64,000 nucleotides of DNA from Variovorax paradoxus (GCF_009755665.1 NZ_CP046622.1:248001-312000), one strand, 5' to 3'. Shown: positions 1 to 9,719, counted from the stretch's first letter. Notes: a model not told the origin generated them from the sequence alone. Made by a program: numbers and translations.

Positions 1-10
1 AGCCACGAGT

Positions 11-1240
11 TCAAGTAGGAGCGCCCGGCACCCGGCGCCAGCGCTGCGCGCCGACCAGCGCCAGCACCGCAACAACGCTGGCCGCCAGCAGCATCCAAAG
101 GCCAAGCGTGTAGCCGGTGCCCGGCTGCCACAGCACTCCGAGCATCAAGGGTGCCAGCGCGCGGGCGATGGCGCTCGGCAAGCCCAGTGCGCCGTTGAGC
201 GTGGCCACATGGTCGCGGTTCACGTATTGCGCGATCGCGGTGCCCTTCACGATGGTGAGCATGCCGTTGCCCATGCCATAGAAAAACACGAACAGCAGCG
301 CCGCGCCCGGGCTGCCCGCACCCGCGAGCAACGCAAGAAGGCCGAGCGGAATCAGGCAGGGAATCAGCCGGTTCGCCAGATGCAGGTCGAAGTGGTGCTC
401 GAAGAAGTACAGCAGCGCCCGCCCCAGCACCTGCACCAGCCCGATGCTCGCGGGCACGGCAATGGCCCACGACTCGCTCAGCCCCGCACCGCGCAGCAGG
501 CTCACCATGTGCGGCGGCAGCGCGGCCGTGACAGCCATCAGCAACACGGTGAAAACGCCCACCAGCAGGAACGGCGCTGTGCGCATGTAGTGGCTTGCGG
601 GCGCCACAGCCGCCGCCGCGCCTGCGCGTGGCCACCCGGCTTTCGAACCTGCTGCGGGATGGGGCGCATGCCGCAGCACCCGCGCATGCAGCGGCACACA
701 GATGAAAAGATGGATGGCCGCGAGCACCCATAGCGCATGCCGCCAGCCGAGCTCCGCAATGAGCCAGGCCACGACCGGAATGAACACCGTGCTCGCCAGC
801 CCGCCGAGAAAAGTCAGCGTGATGATCGCGCGGCGAAAGGCGTTGGGAAAGCGCCGTGTGACGATGGAGAACGCGGGGCTGTAGAGCGTGGCCGCAAGCC
901 CTGCGCCGAGCAGCGTCCACGCCGCGTAGAAGCCAAGGGCGCTGTGCACCACGCTGTGCAGCAGCAGGCCGGCCACGATGACCAGCGAGCCGCCCGTCAT
1001 CACCGCCCGCTCATGGCCGCGGTCGATCCAGCGGCCCACCGGCCACGCCAAGGCGCCTTCGGCCAGCAGCGCGAGGCTGAAGGCCAGCGACGACTGCGCC
1101 CGGCTCAGACCCAACTCGCGCTCGACCGGCTCCATCAGCAGCGCGAAGCCGTAGAAAACGCTGCCCCAGGTGATGAGCTGGCCGAGCGACAGCCACCCGA
1201 CCATGCGGCGGTTGTAGGGCGTTGGGTCGGGTGTATTCAC
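11..1240 (-). CDS. MFS transporter
   Basis: Major facilitator superfamily permease of about 409 residues with roughly twelve hydrophobic segments; substrate unknown. The loop after the second helix reads GRWIDRGHERAV, a version of the MFS motif-A loop. I chose the GTG at 1240, giving VNTPDPTPYNRRMVGWL; the ATG at 1204 is the alternative. Reading further upstream would run into comM in an arginine-rich, non-protein-like frame. The GTG lies about 10 bp after the comM stop, so the two are probably co-transcribed. No strong ribosome site is visible before either start. Nothing in the neighbourhood points to a substrate. Confidence 0.85.
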   Translation of the reverse strand: MNTPDPTPYNRRMVGWLSLGQLITWGSVFYGFALLMEPVERELGLSRAQSSLAFSLALLAEGALAWPVGRWIDRGHERAVMTGGSLVIVAGLLLHSVVHSALGFYAAWTLLGAGLAATLYSPAFSIVTRRFPNAFRRAIITLTFLGGLASTVFIPVVAWLIAELGWRHALWVLAAIHLFICVPLHARVLRHAPHPAAGSKAGWPRAGAAAAVAPASHYMRTAPFLLVGVFTVLLMAVTAALPPHMVSLLRGAGLSESWAIAVPASIGLVQVLGRALLYFFEHHFDLHLANRLIPCLIPLGLLALLAGAGSPGAALLFVFFYGMGNGMLTIVKGTAIAQYVNRDHVATLNGALGLPSAIARALAPLMLGVLWQPGTGYTLGLWMLLAASVVAVLALVGAQRWRRVPGAPT

Positions 1241-1250
1241 TGCTGGAGAG

Positions 1251-2798
1251 TCAGTTTCGCAAACCCCGACGGTACTGCACCGCCTCCGCCACATGCACGG
1301 CCTGCACCGATTCGGCGCCGGCCAGGTCGGCCACCGTGCGCGCCACCTTGAGGGCGCGATGCGTGCTGCGCGCCGACCAGCCGAGCTTGGCTGCGGCGTT
1401 GACCATGAACTTGCGCGCAGCCTCGTCCAATGCGGCATGCTGGTCGATGGCGCCGGCCTGCAGTGCCTGGTTGGGGCCGCCCTGGCGCTGCAGCGCCAGG
1501 TTGCGCGCGGCGACCACGCGGGCGCGGATGCTGCCGGTCGCCTCGCCGGCCGGCGCACCGAGCAGCTGCTGCGCCGACACCGCGGGTACTTCGATGTGCA
1601 GGTCGATGCGGTCGAGCAGCGGGCCGCTGAGCTTGCTCTGGTAGCGGGAGACCTGGTCGGGCGTGCAGCGGCAGGCCTTCAACGCCGAGCCCTGGTAGCC
1701 GCAAGGGCAGGGGTTCATGGCCGCAATGAGCTGGAAGCGCGCGGGAAACTCGGCGCGCCTGGCGGCCCGCGCGATGGTGATGGTGCCGGTTTCGAGCGGC
1801 TCGCGCAGCGCCTCGAGGGCGGACCTTGCGAACTCCGGAAATTCGTCGAGAAAGAGCACGCCGTGGTGCGCCTGCGAGATTTCGCCCGGCCGCGGAGGGG
1901 AGCCGCCGCCCACCAGCGCCACGGCGCTGGACGTGTGGTGCGGCGAAGAAGTCGGCCGGCTCATCCAACGCTCGGTCGAGAAGCTGCCGCCCAGGCTGGC
2001 GACCGCCGCGGTCTCCAGCGCCTCGTCGATGCTCATCGGCGGCAGCAGGCCGGCAAAGCGCTGCGCCAGCATCGACTTGCCCGAGCCCGGCTCGCCGACC
2101 ATCAGCAGGCTGTGCCCGCCGGCGGCGGCGATTTCGAGCGCACGCTTGGCGCTCGCATGGCCTTTCACATCCGCCAGGTCGGCATACAGGGGCGCGGCCC
2201 CGGCCGCCGCGGCGTGGATGCGGGCCCAGCCATCCGCGCCGGGCGGCTCGGCTGGGTCGGCCTGCTGCGCGGCGGCGCCTTCGGGCATGAAGCGCTGCAC
2301 CACGTCCAGCAGGTGCCTGGCGCCGTACACCTCGCCGCCGGGCACCAGCGCGGCTTCCCTGGCGCTTTCGGTAGGCAAAACCAGGCGTGTCGCGATGCCG
2401 CGGGTGTGCAGCGCAAGCGCCATGGCCAGCGCGCCGCGCACGGGCCGAAGCTCGCCTGAAAGGGAAAGCTCGCCGGCAAACTCGTGCCCTGCCAGGCCGG
2501 CGGACTGTATTTGCCCGCTGGCAGCCAGGATGCCGAGCGCAATCGGCAGATCGAACCGGCCGGAGTCCTTGGGCAGGTCTGCCGGCGCCAGGTTGACTGT
2601 GATCCGTTTGTTATTTGGAAACTCGAGGCCAGCGTTCTGGATGGCCGAACGCACGCGTTCGCGTGCTTCCTTGACTTCGGTTTCGGCCAGTCCGACCAGC
2701 GTAAAACTGGGCAGGCCGTTCGCCAGATGCACCTCGACCGTGACACTGGCCGCTTCCAGCCCAAGCAAAGCGCGGCTTTGCACCAAAGACAAGCTCAT
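1251..2798 (-). CDS. comM: ComM-like Mg-chelatase-family AAA+ ATPase (YifB family)
   Basis: 515 residues, the usual length for ComM/YifB, a hexameric helicase that promotes branch migration during natural transformation. The protein begins MSLSLVQSRALLG, matching the family start, with a purine-rich GGGGAGAG ribosome site just upstream at about 2808-2815. It has the N-terminal ChlI-like domain, then Walker A (GEPGSGKS), a Walker B region (LFLDEFPEF), an arginine-finger region and the C-terminal Mg-chelatase domain. It is divergent from the porin–glnK–amtB unit. An intact comM fits potential competence; no other competence gene is in the window. Confidence 0.95.
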   Translation of the reverse strand: MSLSLVQSRALLGLEAASVTVEVHLANGLPSFTLVGLAETEVKEARERVRSAIQNAGLEFPNNKRITVNLAPADLPKDSGRFDLPIALGILAASGQIQSAGLAGHEFAGELSLSGELRPVRGALAMALALHTRGIATRLVLPTESAREAALVPGGEVYGARHLLDVVQRFMPEGAAAQQADPAEPPGADGWARIHAAAAGAAPLYADLADVKGHASAKRALEIAAAGGHSLLMVGEPGSGKSMLAQRFAGLLPPMSIDEALETAAVASLGGSFSTERWMSRPTSSPHHTSSAVALVGGGSPPRPGEISQAHHGVLFLDEFPEFARSALEALREPLETGTITIARAARRAEFPARFQLIAAMNPCPCGYQGSALKACRCTPDQVSRYQSKLSGPLLDRIDLHIEVPAVSAQQLLGAPAGEATGSIRARVVAARNLALQRQGGPNQALQAGAIDQHAALDEAARKFMVNAAAKLGWSARSTHRALKVARTVADLAGAESVQAVHVAEAVQYRRGLRN

Positions 2799-2950
2799 TC
2801 TTATTACTCTCCCCATTATGGTGCGCCCGTTTTTGGTCGGGCTTGTGCACCGCGGCGCCCGGAGGGGCGTCGCACCTGAACACTCTTGTAACTTTTCAAG
2901 CGGATTGCGGATGACGGGCGGCCGCTGCGCGGCTGGAAGAACGAGCACTT

Positions 2951-2966
2951 TGGCACGCTCCCTGCT
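2951..2966 (+). promoter_or_regulatory. Putative sigma-54 promoter of the porin-glnK-amtB unit
   Basis: TGGCACG-N4-CTGCT, with GG at 2952-2953 and GC at 2964-2965 separated by exactly 10 bp. The -24 half is perfect; the -12 half differs from TTGCT by one base. It lies about 47 bp before the porin ATG, on the correct strand. RpoN/NtrC control of glnK-amtB is well established in proteobacteria, so the position makes sense. I did not locate convincing NtrC sites upstream. Confidence 0.75.
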
Positions 2967-3012
2967 ACGAGACGGTGTCCCCCAACTATCCAACCAACTC
3001 CGAGGAGTCTCG

Positions 3013-3837
3013 ATGATGCACCGTAAATTCGCCCAGGCAGTGGCCGTGGCCGGTCTTGCAGCCCTGCCGATGCTGGCGAGCGCCCAGCTCTCGGGGAATG
3101 TGGCCCTGACCAGCAACTACAAGTTCCGCGGCCAGGACCAGGACATGATCGGGAACAACGACTACGCCAAGACCAAGGGCTTCAAGCCCGCCATCCAGGG
3201 CGGCTTCGACTACGCCTTCGGCGAAAGCGGCTTCTATGTGGGCAACTGGAACTCCAGCGTCAACTGGCTCCAGGGCAACAGCATCGAGAGCGACCTCTAC
3301 GGCGGCTACAAGTTCAAGGCCGGCCCGTTCGACCTGGACGTGGGCGCGCTGACCTACATCTACCCGGGCAACTCCATCGGCAACACCACCGAGCTGTACG
3401 GCGCGGGCACCTGGGCCGACGAAGCCATCGGCTCGTTCACCCTGAAGTACTCGCACACGGTTTCCAAGGACTACTTCGGCTACGCCGGCTACAAGTCGGG
3501 CTCGGGCCTGAAGGGCCGCAACACCGGCTACCTGAACCTGGCCTACAGCAAGGAGATCGTGCCCAAGCTCACGCTGAAGGCGGCCGTGGGCTACACGCAC
3601 ATGTCCAGCGACATCCGCAGCCTGGGCTACAAGAGCTACGTGGACTACAACGTGGGCGTGTCGTATGACTTCGGCAACGGCCTGGCACTGGCCGGCTCGG
3701 TGCAGGGCGCCAACAAGAAGAGCTCTTACCTCGCGCTGAGCAACCCGGGCGTGGACCTCGGCTTCGGCCCGATCGGCGAGCAGTACTACTCGCCCAACAA
3801 GGCGCGCTTCATCGTTACGCTCAGCAAGACGCTGTAA
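3013..3837 (+). CDS. TorF-family putative outer-membrane porin
   Basis: 274 residues. An N-terminal signal peptide ends near MLASAQ (about residue 25). The mature part alternates aromatic and polar residues (LTSNYKFRGQDQD, GGYKFKAGPFDLDVGALTYIYPG) and ends in a beta-barrel-like strand (RFIVTLSKTL), as in the TIGR02001/TorF putative porin family. GAGGAG at 3002-3007 is a strong ribosome site; ATG at 3016 is an alternative start. It sits 69 bp before glnK and behind the sigma-54 promoter, so it may let ammonium or another nitrogen source cross the outer membrane. That role is inferred from context. Confidence 0.88.
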   Translation: MMHRKFAQAVAVAGLAALPMLASAQLSGNVALTSNYKFRGQDQDMIGNNDYAKTKGFKPAIQGGFDYAFGESGFYVGNWNSSVNWLQGNSIESDLYGGYKFKAGPFDLDVGALTYIYPGNSIGNTTELYGAGTWADEAIGSFTLKYSHTVSKDYFGYAGYKSGSGLKGRNTGYLNLAYSKEIVPKLTLKAAVGYTHMSSDIRSLGYKSYVDYNVGVSYDFGNGLALAGSVQGANKKSSYLALSNPGVDLGFGPIGEQYYSPNKARFIVTLSKTL

Positions 3838-4245
<408 letters not shown>

Positions 4246-4266
4246 TCAGCCCGGAAAAAAACAACC

Positions 4267-5802
4267 ATGAAAAAACTGCTTGTTTCTCTTGCGCTCGGCT
4301 TGAGCGTGCTCGCTGCCGGCACCGCCTCCTTCGCACAGGCGCCGGCGGCTGAAGCGCCGGCTGCCACGGCACCGGCTGCAACCGCCCCGGCTCCCGCTGC
4401 AGCCCCCGCGGCCGCGGCACCTGCCGCCGCGCCCGCTGCTGCGGCCGAAGCAGCGCCTGCCGCGGCTCCCGCCCCTTCGTTCAACAAGGGTGACACCAGC
4501 TGGATGATGCTGTCCACGCTGCTCGTCATCATGATGACCATTCCTGGCCTGGCCCTGTTCTACGGCGGCCTGGTGCGCAGCAAGAACATGCTGTCGGTGC
4601 TGATGCAGGTGATGGTCACCTTCTCGCTGATCGTCGTGCTGTGGCTCATCTATGGCTACAGCCTCGCGTTCACCGAGGGGAATGCCTTCATCGGCGGCTT
4701 CGACCGGCTCTTCATGAAGGGCGTGTTCGATCCGGCCACCGGCGTGTTCGCACCGGGCGCCACCTTCAGCAAGGGTGTGTATATCCCCGAGCTGCTGTTC
4801 GCCGCCTTCCAGGCTACGTTCGCCGGCATCACCTGCTGCCTGATCGTGGGTGCCTTCGCAGAGCGCGCCAAGTTCTCGGCCGTGCTGCTGTTCATGGTGA
4901 TCTGGTTCACCTTCAGCTATGCGCCGCTGGCCCACATGGTCTGGTTCTGGCTCGGCCCTGACGCCTACACCGCCGCCAGCGTGGTGGATGCCAACAACGC
5001 CAAGGCCGGCCTGATCTGGCAATGGGGCGCGCTCGACTTCGCGGGCGGCACCGTGGTGCACATCAATGCAGCCGTTGCAGGCCTGGTTGGCGCCTATGTC
5101 ATCGGCAAGCGCGTCGGCTACGGCAAGGAAGCCTTCACGCCGCACTCGCTCACGCTCACCATGGTCGGCGCCTCGCTGCTGTGGGTCGGCTGGTTCGGCT
5201 TCAACGCAGGTTCGGCCCTCGAAGCCGGCACCAGCGCCGTGCTCGCCTTCATGAACACCTTCACCGCCACGGCAGCCGCCGTGCTCGCATGGTGCATCGG
5301 TGAAGCGCTGATGCGCGGCAAGGCCTCGATGCTGGGCGCCGCTTCGGGCGCCGTTGCAGGCCTGGTGGCCATCACCCCGGCCGCCGGCAACGTCGGCCTG
5401 ATGGGCGCCATCATCATCGGCTTCATCGCCGGCTTCGCCTGCCTCTGGGGCGTCAACGGCCTCAAGAAGCTGCTCGGCGCGGACGACTCGCTCGACGTGT
5501 TCGGCGTACACGGTGTCGGCGGTATCGTCGGCGCGCTGCTCACCGGCGTGTTCAACACCCAGGCTCTCGGCGGCCCCGGCCTCGTGGGCGACTGGGTCAC
5601 GGCCAGCGTGGTGTCCAACGGCATCGGCGCACAGGTCTGGATCCAGCTCAAGGGCGTTCTGCTGACCATCGTCTGGTCGGGCGTGGTGGCGTTCATCGCC
5701 TTCAAGATTGCCGACCTCACCATCGGCCTGCGTGTGTCGGAAGAAGAAGAGCGCGAAGGCCTCGACATCTCCTCGCACGGCGAGACCGCATACAACAGGT
5801 AA
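4267..5802 (+). CDS. amtB: Ammonium transporter AmtB
   Basis: 511 residues. A signal peptide (about 1-23, ending SFAQ) is followed by an unusual Ala/Pro-rich spacer of about 47 residues, then the Amt core from DTSWMML with eleven predicted helices. Family motifs are visible: FYGGLVRSKNML, the AHMVWFW helix carrying the first pore histidine, and VHGVGGIVGALLTG carrying the second. The C-terminal tail (RVSEEEEREGLDISSHGETAYNR) is the GlnK-binding region. It follows glnK by 21 bp and is presumably co-transcribed from the sigma-54 promoter upstream of the porin. Confidence 0.97.
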   Translation: MKKLLVSLALGLSVLAAGTASFAQAPAAEAPAATAPAATAPAPAAAPAAAAPAAAPAAAAEAAPAAAPAPSFNKGDTSWMMLSTLLVIMMTIPGLALFYGGLVRSKNMLSVLMQVMVTFSLIVVLWLIYGYSLAFTEGNAFIGGFDRLFMKGVFDPATGVFAPGATFSKGVYIPELLFAAFQATFAGITCCLIVGAFAERAKFSAVLLFMVIWFTFSYAPLAHMVWFWLGPDAYTAASVVDANNAKAGLIWQWGALDFAGGTVVHINAAVAGLVGAYVIGKRVGYGKEAFTPHSLTLTMVGASLLWVGWFGFNAGSALEAGTSAVLAFMNTFTATAAAVLAWCIGEALMRGKASMLGAASGAVAGLVAITPAAGNVGLMGAIIIGFIAGFACLWGVNGLKKLLGADDSLDVFGVHGVGGIVGALLTGVFNTQALGGPGLVGDWVTASVVSNGIGAQVWIQLKGVLLTIVWSGVVAFIAFKIADLTIGLRVSEEEEREGLDISSHGETAYNR

Positions 5803-5900
5803 CCCCCCCAGTCTTCGCGCACTTCGTGTCGCTTCGCCAACCCCCCTGCTGGGGGGCAACACCAGAGGCCCGGCAAAGCCGGTTCCTCGGTGTTCCACGA
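5803..5900 (+). repeat. Dispersed intergenic repeat A, copy 1
   Basis: About 98 bp starting directly after the amtB stop codon. It contains GCGCACTTCGTGTCGCT, a CCCCCC-TGCT-GGGGGG hairpin, GGCAACACC and GGTGTTCCACGA. A second copy lies on the minus strand at 14029-14123, also starting within a few bases of a stop codon and in the same orientation relative to the upstream gene. Most aligned bases match by eye. No reading frame is conserved between copies. Confidence 0.85.
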
Positions 5901-5978
5901 AGGGGGCATACGAGGCGAAGGCTGCTTATAAGAACCACAAGAAACGATCCTTTTCAGCAAGGTCTCCTTTGGATGTTC

Positions 5979-6015
5979 AGCCCGCGAGCGCTTCGGCGTC
6001 AGCGGGCTTTTTTTT
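5979..6015 (+). terminator. Rho-independent terminator after amtB
   Basis: AGCCCGC (5979-5985) pairs with GCGGGCT (6002-6008) and is followed by a run of eight T (6008-6015). It ends the porin–glnK–amtB unit about 180 bp after the amtB stop, beyond repeat A, and just before the next gene. Confidence 0.85.
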
Positions 6016-6032
6016 GGCCTGAGGGGGAGCGG

Positions 6033-6983
6033 ATGCACAATGCCGGAATCATGTGGACCACCCTCGAAGACAGCCTTTGCGAGCTCGGCGAATCGCCGTT
6101 CTGGCACCCGCACGAACGCTCGCTTTATTGGCTCGACATTCCGGGGCGGGCGGTGCTGCGCACGCGCGGGGAAATCGGCACGCCTGGCGCCAAGGTGGAG
6201 CGCTGGGCCCTGGCTACGGAGCCCGGCTGCATGGCTCCGGCGCGAAGCGGCGGGCTGGTGATCGCGCTGCGCGACGGCATCTACCGGGCGCGCGAATGGG
6301 GCGGTGAACTGATTGCGGTTGCGCGCGTGGAGCACGACGCTCGCGCCATGCGCTTCAACGACGGCAAATGCGATGCGCTGGGCCGCTTCTGGGCCGGCTC
6401 GCTCAATGAGGCCAAGGACAAGGCCAATGCCGCGCTCTATTGCTTCGATGCCCGCACCGACACCGGTGTGTCGCCCACGTTGACGCAAATGGCCAACGAG
6501 TCCACCACCGGCAACGGGCTCGCGTTCTCGCCCGATGCCCGCACGCTCTACTGGGCCGACACCGCCGCGCACGTGGTGTGTGCGTGGGACTGGGACTCCG
6601 AGGCCAATTCGCTTTCACGTGCGCGCGTGTTCCATCAGTTCGAGCCCAAGCCCCAGGGCTGGACCCCTGACTCACCGGTGCGCTACGAAGGCCGCCCGGA
6701 TGGGGCGACAGTCGATGCCGACGGCCACTATTGGGTTGCGATGTTTGAAGGTGCGCAACTGCTGCGCTTCGCACCGTCCGGCGAAATCGTGGCGTCTGTC
6801 GCTGTTCCCGTTCAGTGCCCAACCATGCCCTGTTTTGGCGGCGACGATCTGAAGACGCTTTTCGTCACCAGCGGGCGCAAGGGCCGGCCCGCTGCAGAGA
6901 TCGAGCGTCTGCCGGCATCGGGCACAGTGATCTCCATGCGCGTCGATGTGCCCGGGTTGCCTGTCAGCTTCTTCGAGGACTGA
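6033..6983 (+). CDS. SMP-30/gluconolactonase/LRE-family hydrolase
   Basis: 316 residues of the six-bladed SMP-30 beta-propeller family, which hydrolyse sugar lactones using a bound divalent metal. Visible family features are LGESPFWHPHERSLYWLDI near the N-terminus (the glutamate is the usual metal ligand), MRFNDGKCDALGRFWAGSL (Asn/Asp metal-site region), NGLAFSPDARTLYWADT and RYEGRPDGATVDADGHYWVAMF with a likely catalytic aspartate. GGGGGAG at 6023-6029 decides the ATG at 6033. The true lactone is unknown; no sugar-acid pathway gene is adjacent. Confidence 0.9.
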   Translation: MHNAGIMWTTLEDSLCELGESPFWHPHERSLYWLDIPGRAVLRTRGEIGTPGAKVERWALATEPGCMAPARSGGLVIALRDGIYRAREWGGELIAVARVEHDARAMRFNDGKCDALGRFWAGSLNEAKDKANAALYCFDARTDTGVSPTLTQMANESTTGNGLAFSPDARTLYWADTAAHVVCAWDWDSEANSLSRARVFHQFEPKPQGWTPDSPVRYEGRPDGATVDADGHYWVAMFEGAQLLRFAPSGEIVASVAVPVQCPTMPCFGGDDLKTLFVTSGRKGRPAAEIERLPASGTVISMRVDVPGLPVSFFED

Positions 6984-6992
6984 AGTGGGTCA

Positions 6993-7091
6993 TTCAGGGC
7001 GCGCACCCGCCGACGGGGTACCTTTCTCCGCGAATGTCCCCCGGCCTGCGGCCTCCTCCTTTATTTCGCTGCGCAAGGCACCCCATCGACG
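6993..7091 (+). repeat. Dispersed intergenic repeat B, copy 1
   Basis: About 100 bp with the core CTCCGCGAATGTCCCCCGG, followed by CTGCG, then TCCTCCTTTATTTCGCTGCGC and GGCACCC. A second copy in the same orientation lies at 26238-26345. The cores are almost identical while the flanks differ. It fills most of the gap between the SMP-30 gene and the LysR gene; the remaining bases up to the LysR start show nothing further. Confidence 0.8.
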
Positions 7092-7175
7092 GGTGCGTGA
7101 TTCAGAGCAGTTGTTGATCAGCGGTGCACCCGCCCTGGACAGCGGCGCCAACAAAATCCCCCGGAGGTTAGACAA

Positions 7176-8060
7176 GTGGCCCTCCAGCACATCCCACCCA
7201 TCCAGTGCCTGCTGACCTTCGAAGCCGTGGCCAGGCTGCGAAACGCCGGAAGAGCTGCAGACGAACTGTGCGTCACGCCCAGCGCCGTGAGCCATCGCAT
7301 CCGGCAACTCGAATCCCACGTGGGCTTCAAGCTCTTCGGTCGCAGCGACTTCAGCCTTACGGCCGACGGCGCTGCCTACCTTGCCAACGTGCGTACCGGC
7401 CTTGCGGCGCTGCAAGCCATGTCCACCGGCAATGCGGCGCAGCAGCGCGCCACCCGTCTGCGCATTGCCGTCACGCCCACCTTCAGCCGCCAGTTCCTCA
7501 TGCCGCGGCTCGAACTGTTCCGCAACATCTATCCGGACATCGAGCTCGTGCTGCAGGTGTCCATTCCGCTGCTCGACGTGACCGCAGAGCAGGCCGATCT
7601 TGAAGTGCGCTACGGCACCGGTGCATACGCCGACTGCGAACACCGGCTCTTGCTCGAAGAAGAAGTGGTGCCCGCCTGCAGCCCGAGTTTCCTCAACGAG
7701 TTTGGCCCGTTCAACGGCTTTCGTACCGCGGCCGAAATTGCCAGCGCCCGGCTCATTCGCAGCCCGCTCGAGCCCTGGGGAACCTGGTTCGCGAGCTGCG
7801 GCATCGACCAGCCCGAACCGCACGTCGGCTCGCAATTCAACGACCTAGGCTTGGTCTACGACGCGGCCGCCAGCGGCTTTGGCGTGGCACTCGTGCGACT
7901 GAAGATGGGCGCCGCATGGTTCGAGTCGGGCCGGCTGGTGCCGCTTTCCGACCGGCCCGTGCCTTCGCCGCACCGCCATACCATCTGCTGGCAGCCCGGC
8001 ACGCTCGATCGCTGGGAATGCGCCGCCTTTGCCGACTGGCTGGCGCAGAGCCTGCACTGA
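7176..8060 (+). CDS. LysR-family transcriptional regulator (GcvA-like)
   Basis: 294 residues. The winged helix-turn-helix is at about residues 8-66 (LLTFEAVARLRNAGRAADEL, then TPSAVSHRIRQLESHVGFKLF), followed by a LysR substrate-binding domain. It resembles GcvA-type regulators. It uses a GTG start at 7176, fixed by GGAGG at 7163-7167. It lies 137 bp upstream of glcD on the same strand, so it may control the glycolate oxidase genes, but E. coli uses a GntR-type GlcC for this and the link here is only positional. Confidence 0.92.
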   Translation: MALQHIPPIQCLLTFEAVARLRNAGRAADELCVTPSAVSHRIRQLESHVGFKLFGRSDFSLTADGAAYLANVRTGLAALQAMSTGNAAQQRATRLRIAVTPTFSRQFLMPRLELFRNIYPDIELVLQVSIPLLDVTAEQADLEVRYGTGAYADCEHRLLLEEEVVPACSPSFLNEFGPFNGFRTAAEIASARLIRSPLEPWGTWFASCGIDQPEPHVGSQFNDLGLVYDAAASGFGVALVRLKMGAAWFESGRLVPLSDRPVPSPHRHTICWQPGTLDRWECAAFADWLAQSLH

Positions 8061-8197
8061 AGAAAAAAAGCGAAGGCACCGCGCGGCAAAGTTCTCTCAA
8101 GCGGGGCGCAAAAAAGCTTCAACCCGGCGGCGCCGCATTTGCGTAGAGTGCGCTACACCACGAGACACATCCGCCCGACAAAAAAGAGGCTTGCCGC

Positions 8198-9700
8198 ATG
8201 AACGCGCCGCTTACCCCTGCCCAGCACGATTCGCTGCAGAAAACCGAACGCCAGTCGCAGGTCGTGCGCGCCCTGCAGGCCCACCTGCCAGCGCACGCGC
8301 TCATCTGGCACGCCGAGGACACCACGCCCTACGAATGCGACGGCCTCACCGCCTACCGCCAGCGCCCGCTGGTGGTGGCGCTGCCCGAAACCGAAGCCCA
8401 GGTGGCCGCCGTACTCAAGACCTGCCACGAGCTTGGCGTGCCCGTGGTGGCGCGCGGCGCCGGCACCGGGCTCTCCGGCGGCGCCATGCCCCATGCGCTG
8501 GGCGTTACGCTCTCGCTCGCCAAGTTCAACCGCATCTTGAAGATCGACCCTGTGAGCCGCACGGCGGTGGTGCAGTGCGGCGTGCGCAACCTCGCCATCA
8601 GCGAGGCGGCCGCACCTTTCAACCTTTACTACGCGCCCGATCCGTCGAGCCAGATCGCCTGCACCATCGGCGGCAACGTGGCCGAGAACTCGGGCGGCGT
8701 GCATTGCCTGAAATACGGCCTCACGCTGCACAACGTGCTGCGTGTGCGCGGCTTCACGGCCGAGGGCGAAGCTATCGAGTTCGGCGGTGAGGCGCTCGAT
8801 GCACCGGGGCTCGACCTGCTCGCGCTGGTCATCGGCAGCGAAGGAATGCTGGCCGTGACCACCGAGGTCACCGTCAAGCTCGTGCCCAAGCCACAGCTCG
8901 CGCGTTGCATCATGGCCAGCTTCGATGACGTTCGCAAAGCCGGCGACGCGGTGGCCGCGGTGATCGCCGCCGGCATCATTCCCGCGGGACTCGAAATGAT
9001 GGACAAGCCCATGACAGCCGCCGTCGAAGACTTTGTGCGCGCGGGCTACGACCTGGACGCCGCGGCCATTCTGCTGTGCGAATCCGACGGCACGCCCGAA
9101 GAGGTGGAAGAAGAAATCGGCCGCATGACGGCCGTGCTGCGCGGCTGTGGCGCCACCGCCATCGCGGTGAGCAACAGCGAAGAAGAGCGCATGAGGTTCT
9201 GGAGCGGGCGCAAGAACGCCTTTCCGGCATCTGGCCGCATCAGCCCCGACTACATGTGCCTCGACTCGACCATTCCGCGCAAGCGGCTCGCGGACATCCT
9301 GCTTGCCATCCAGCAGATGGAGCAGAAGTACAACCTGCGCTGCTGCAACGTGTTCCACGCGGGTGACGGCAACCTGCATCCGCTGGTGCTGTTCGATGCC
9401 AACGACCCTGATGAGCTGCACCGCTGCGAGCTCTTCGGCGCCGACATTCTCGAGACCAGCGTGGCCATGGGCGGCACCGTGTCGGGCGAGCATGGCGTGG
9501 GCGTGGAAAAGCTCAACAGCATGTGCGTGCAGTTCACCGCGGCGGAGAACGAGCAGATGTTCGGCGTCAAGCGCGCGTTCGATCCGGCCGGCCTGCTGAA
9601 CCCCGGCAAGGTGATTCCCACGCTGCAGCGCTGCGCCGAATACGGCAAGCAGGTGGTGCGCGGCGGGCAACTGCCGCACCCCGATCTGCCGCGCTTCTGA
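8198..9700 (+). CDS. glcD: Glycolate oxidase subunit GlcD (FAD-linked)
   Basis: 500 residues, the same length as E. coli GlcD. It has a PCMH-type FAD domain (VARGAGTGLSGGAMP, near residues 84-98, and CTIGGNVAENSGGVHCLKYG) and a C-terminal FAD-linked oxidase domain with HAGDGNLHPL and GTVSGEHGVGVEK. It oxidises glycolate (or another 2-hydroxy acid such as D-lactate) to the 2-oxo acid in a membrane-associated complex with GlcE and GlcF. GAGG about 8 bp before the ATG supports the start. It is first of three tightly spaced genes. Confidence 0.94.
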   Translation: MNAPLTPAQHDSLQKTERQSQVVRALQAHLPAHALIWHAEDTTPYECDGLTAYRQRPLVVALPETEAQVAAVLKTCHELGVPVVARGAGTGLSGGAMPHALGVTLSLAKFNRILKIDPVSRTAVVQCGVRNLAISEAAAPFNLYYAPDPSSQIACTIGGNVAENSGGVHCLKYGLTLHNVLRVRGFTAEGEAIEFGGEALDAPGLDLLALVIGSEGMLAVTTEVTVKLVPKPQLARCIMASFDDVRKAGDAVAAVIAAGIIPAGLEMMDKPMTAAVEDFVRAGYDLDAAAILLCESDGTPEEVEEEIGRMTAVLRGCGATAIAVSNSEEERMRFWSGRKNAFPASGRISPDYMCLDSTIPRKRLADILLAIQQMEQKYNLRCCNVFHAGDGNLHPLVLFDANDPDELHRCELFGADILETSVAMGGTVSGEHGVGVEKLNSMCVQFTAAENEQMFGVKRAFDPAGLLNPGKVIPTLQRCAEYGKQVVRGGQLPHPDLPRF

Positions 9701-9719
9701 AAAAGAACAATAGAGACAC

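Noticed and set aside
1..18. Possible 3' end of an upstream plus-strand gene (codons for SHEFK then TAG)
   Set aside because: Only five codons are visible, too few to support a gene, although the reading frame and convergent layout are plausible.
8128..8143. GG-N10-GC pattern upstream of glcD resembling a sigma-54 promoter
   Set aside because: The half-sites CGGCGC and TTGCG match the consensus poorly compared with the three accepted promoters.
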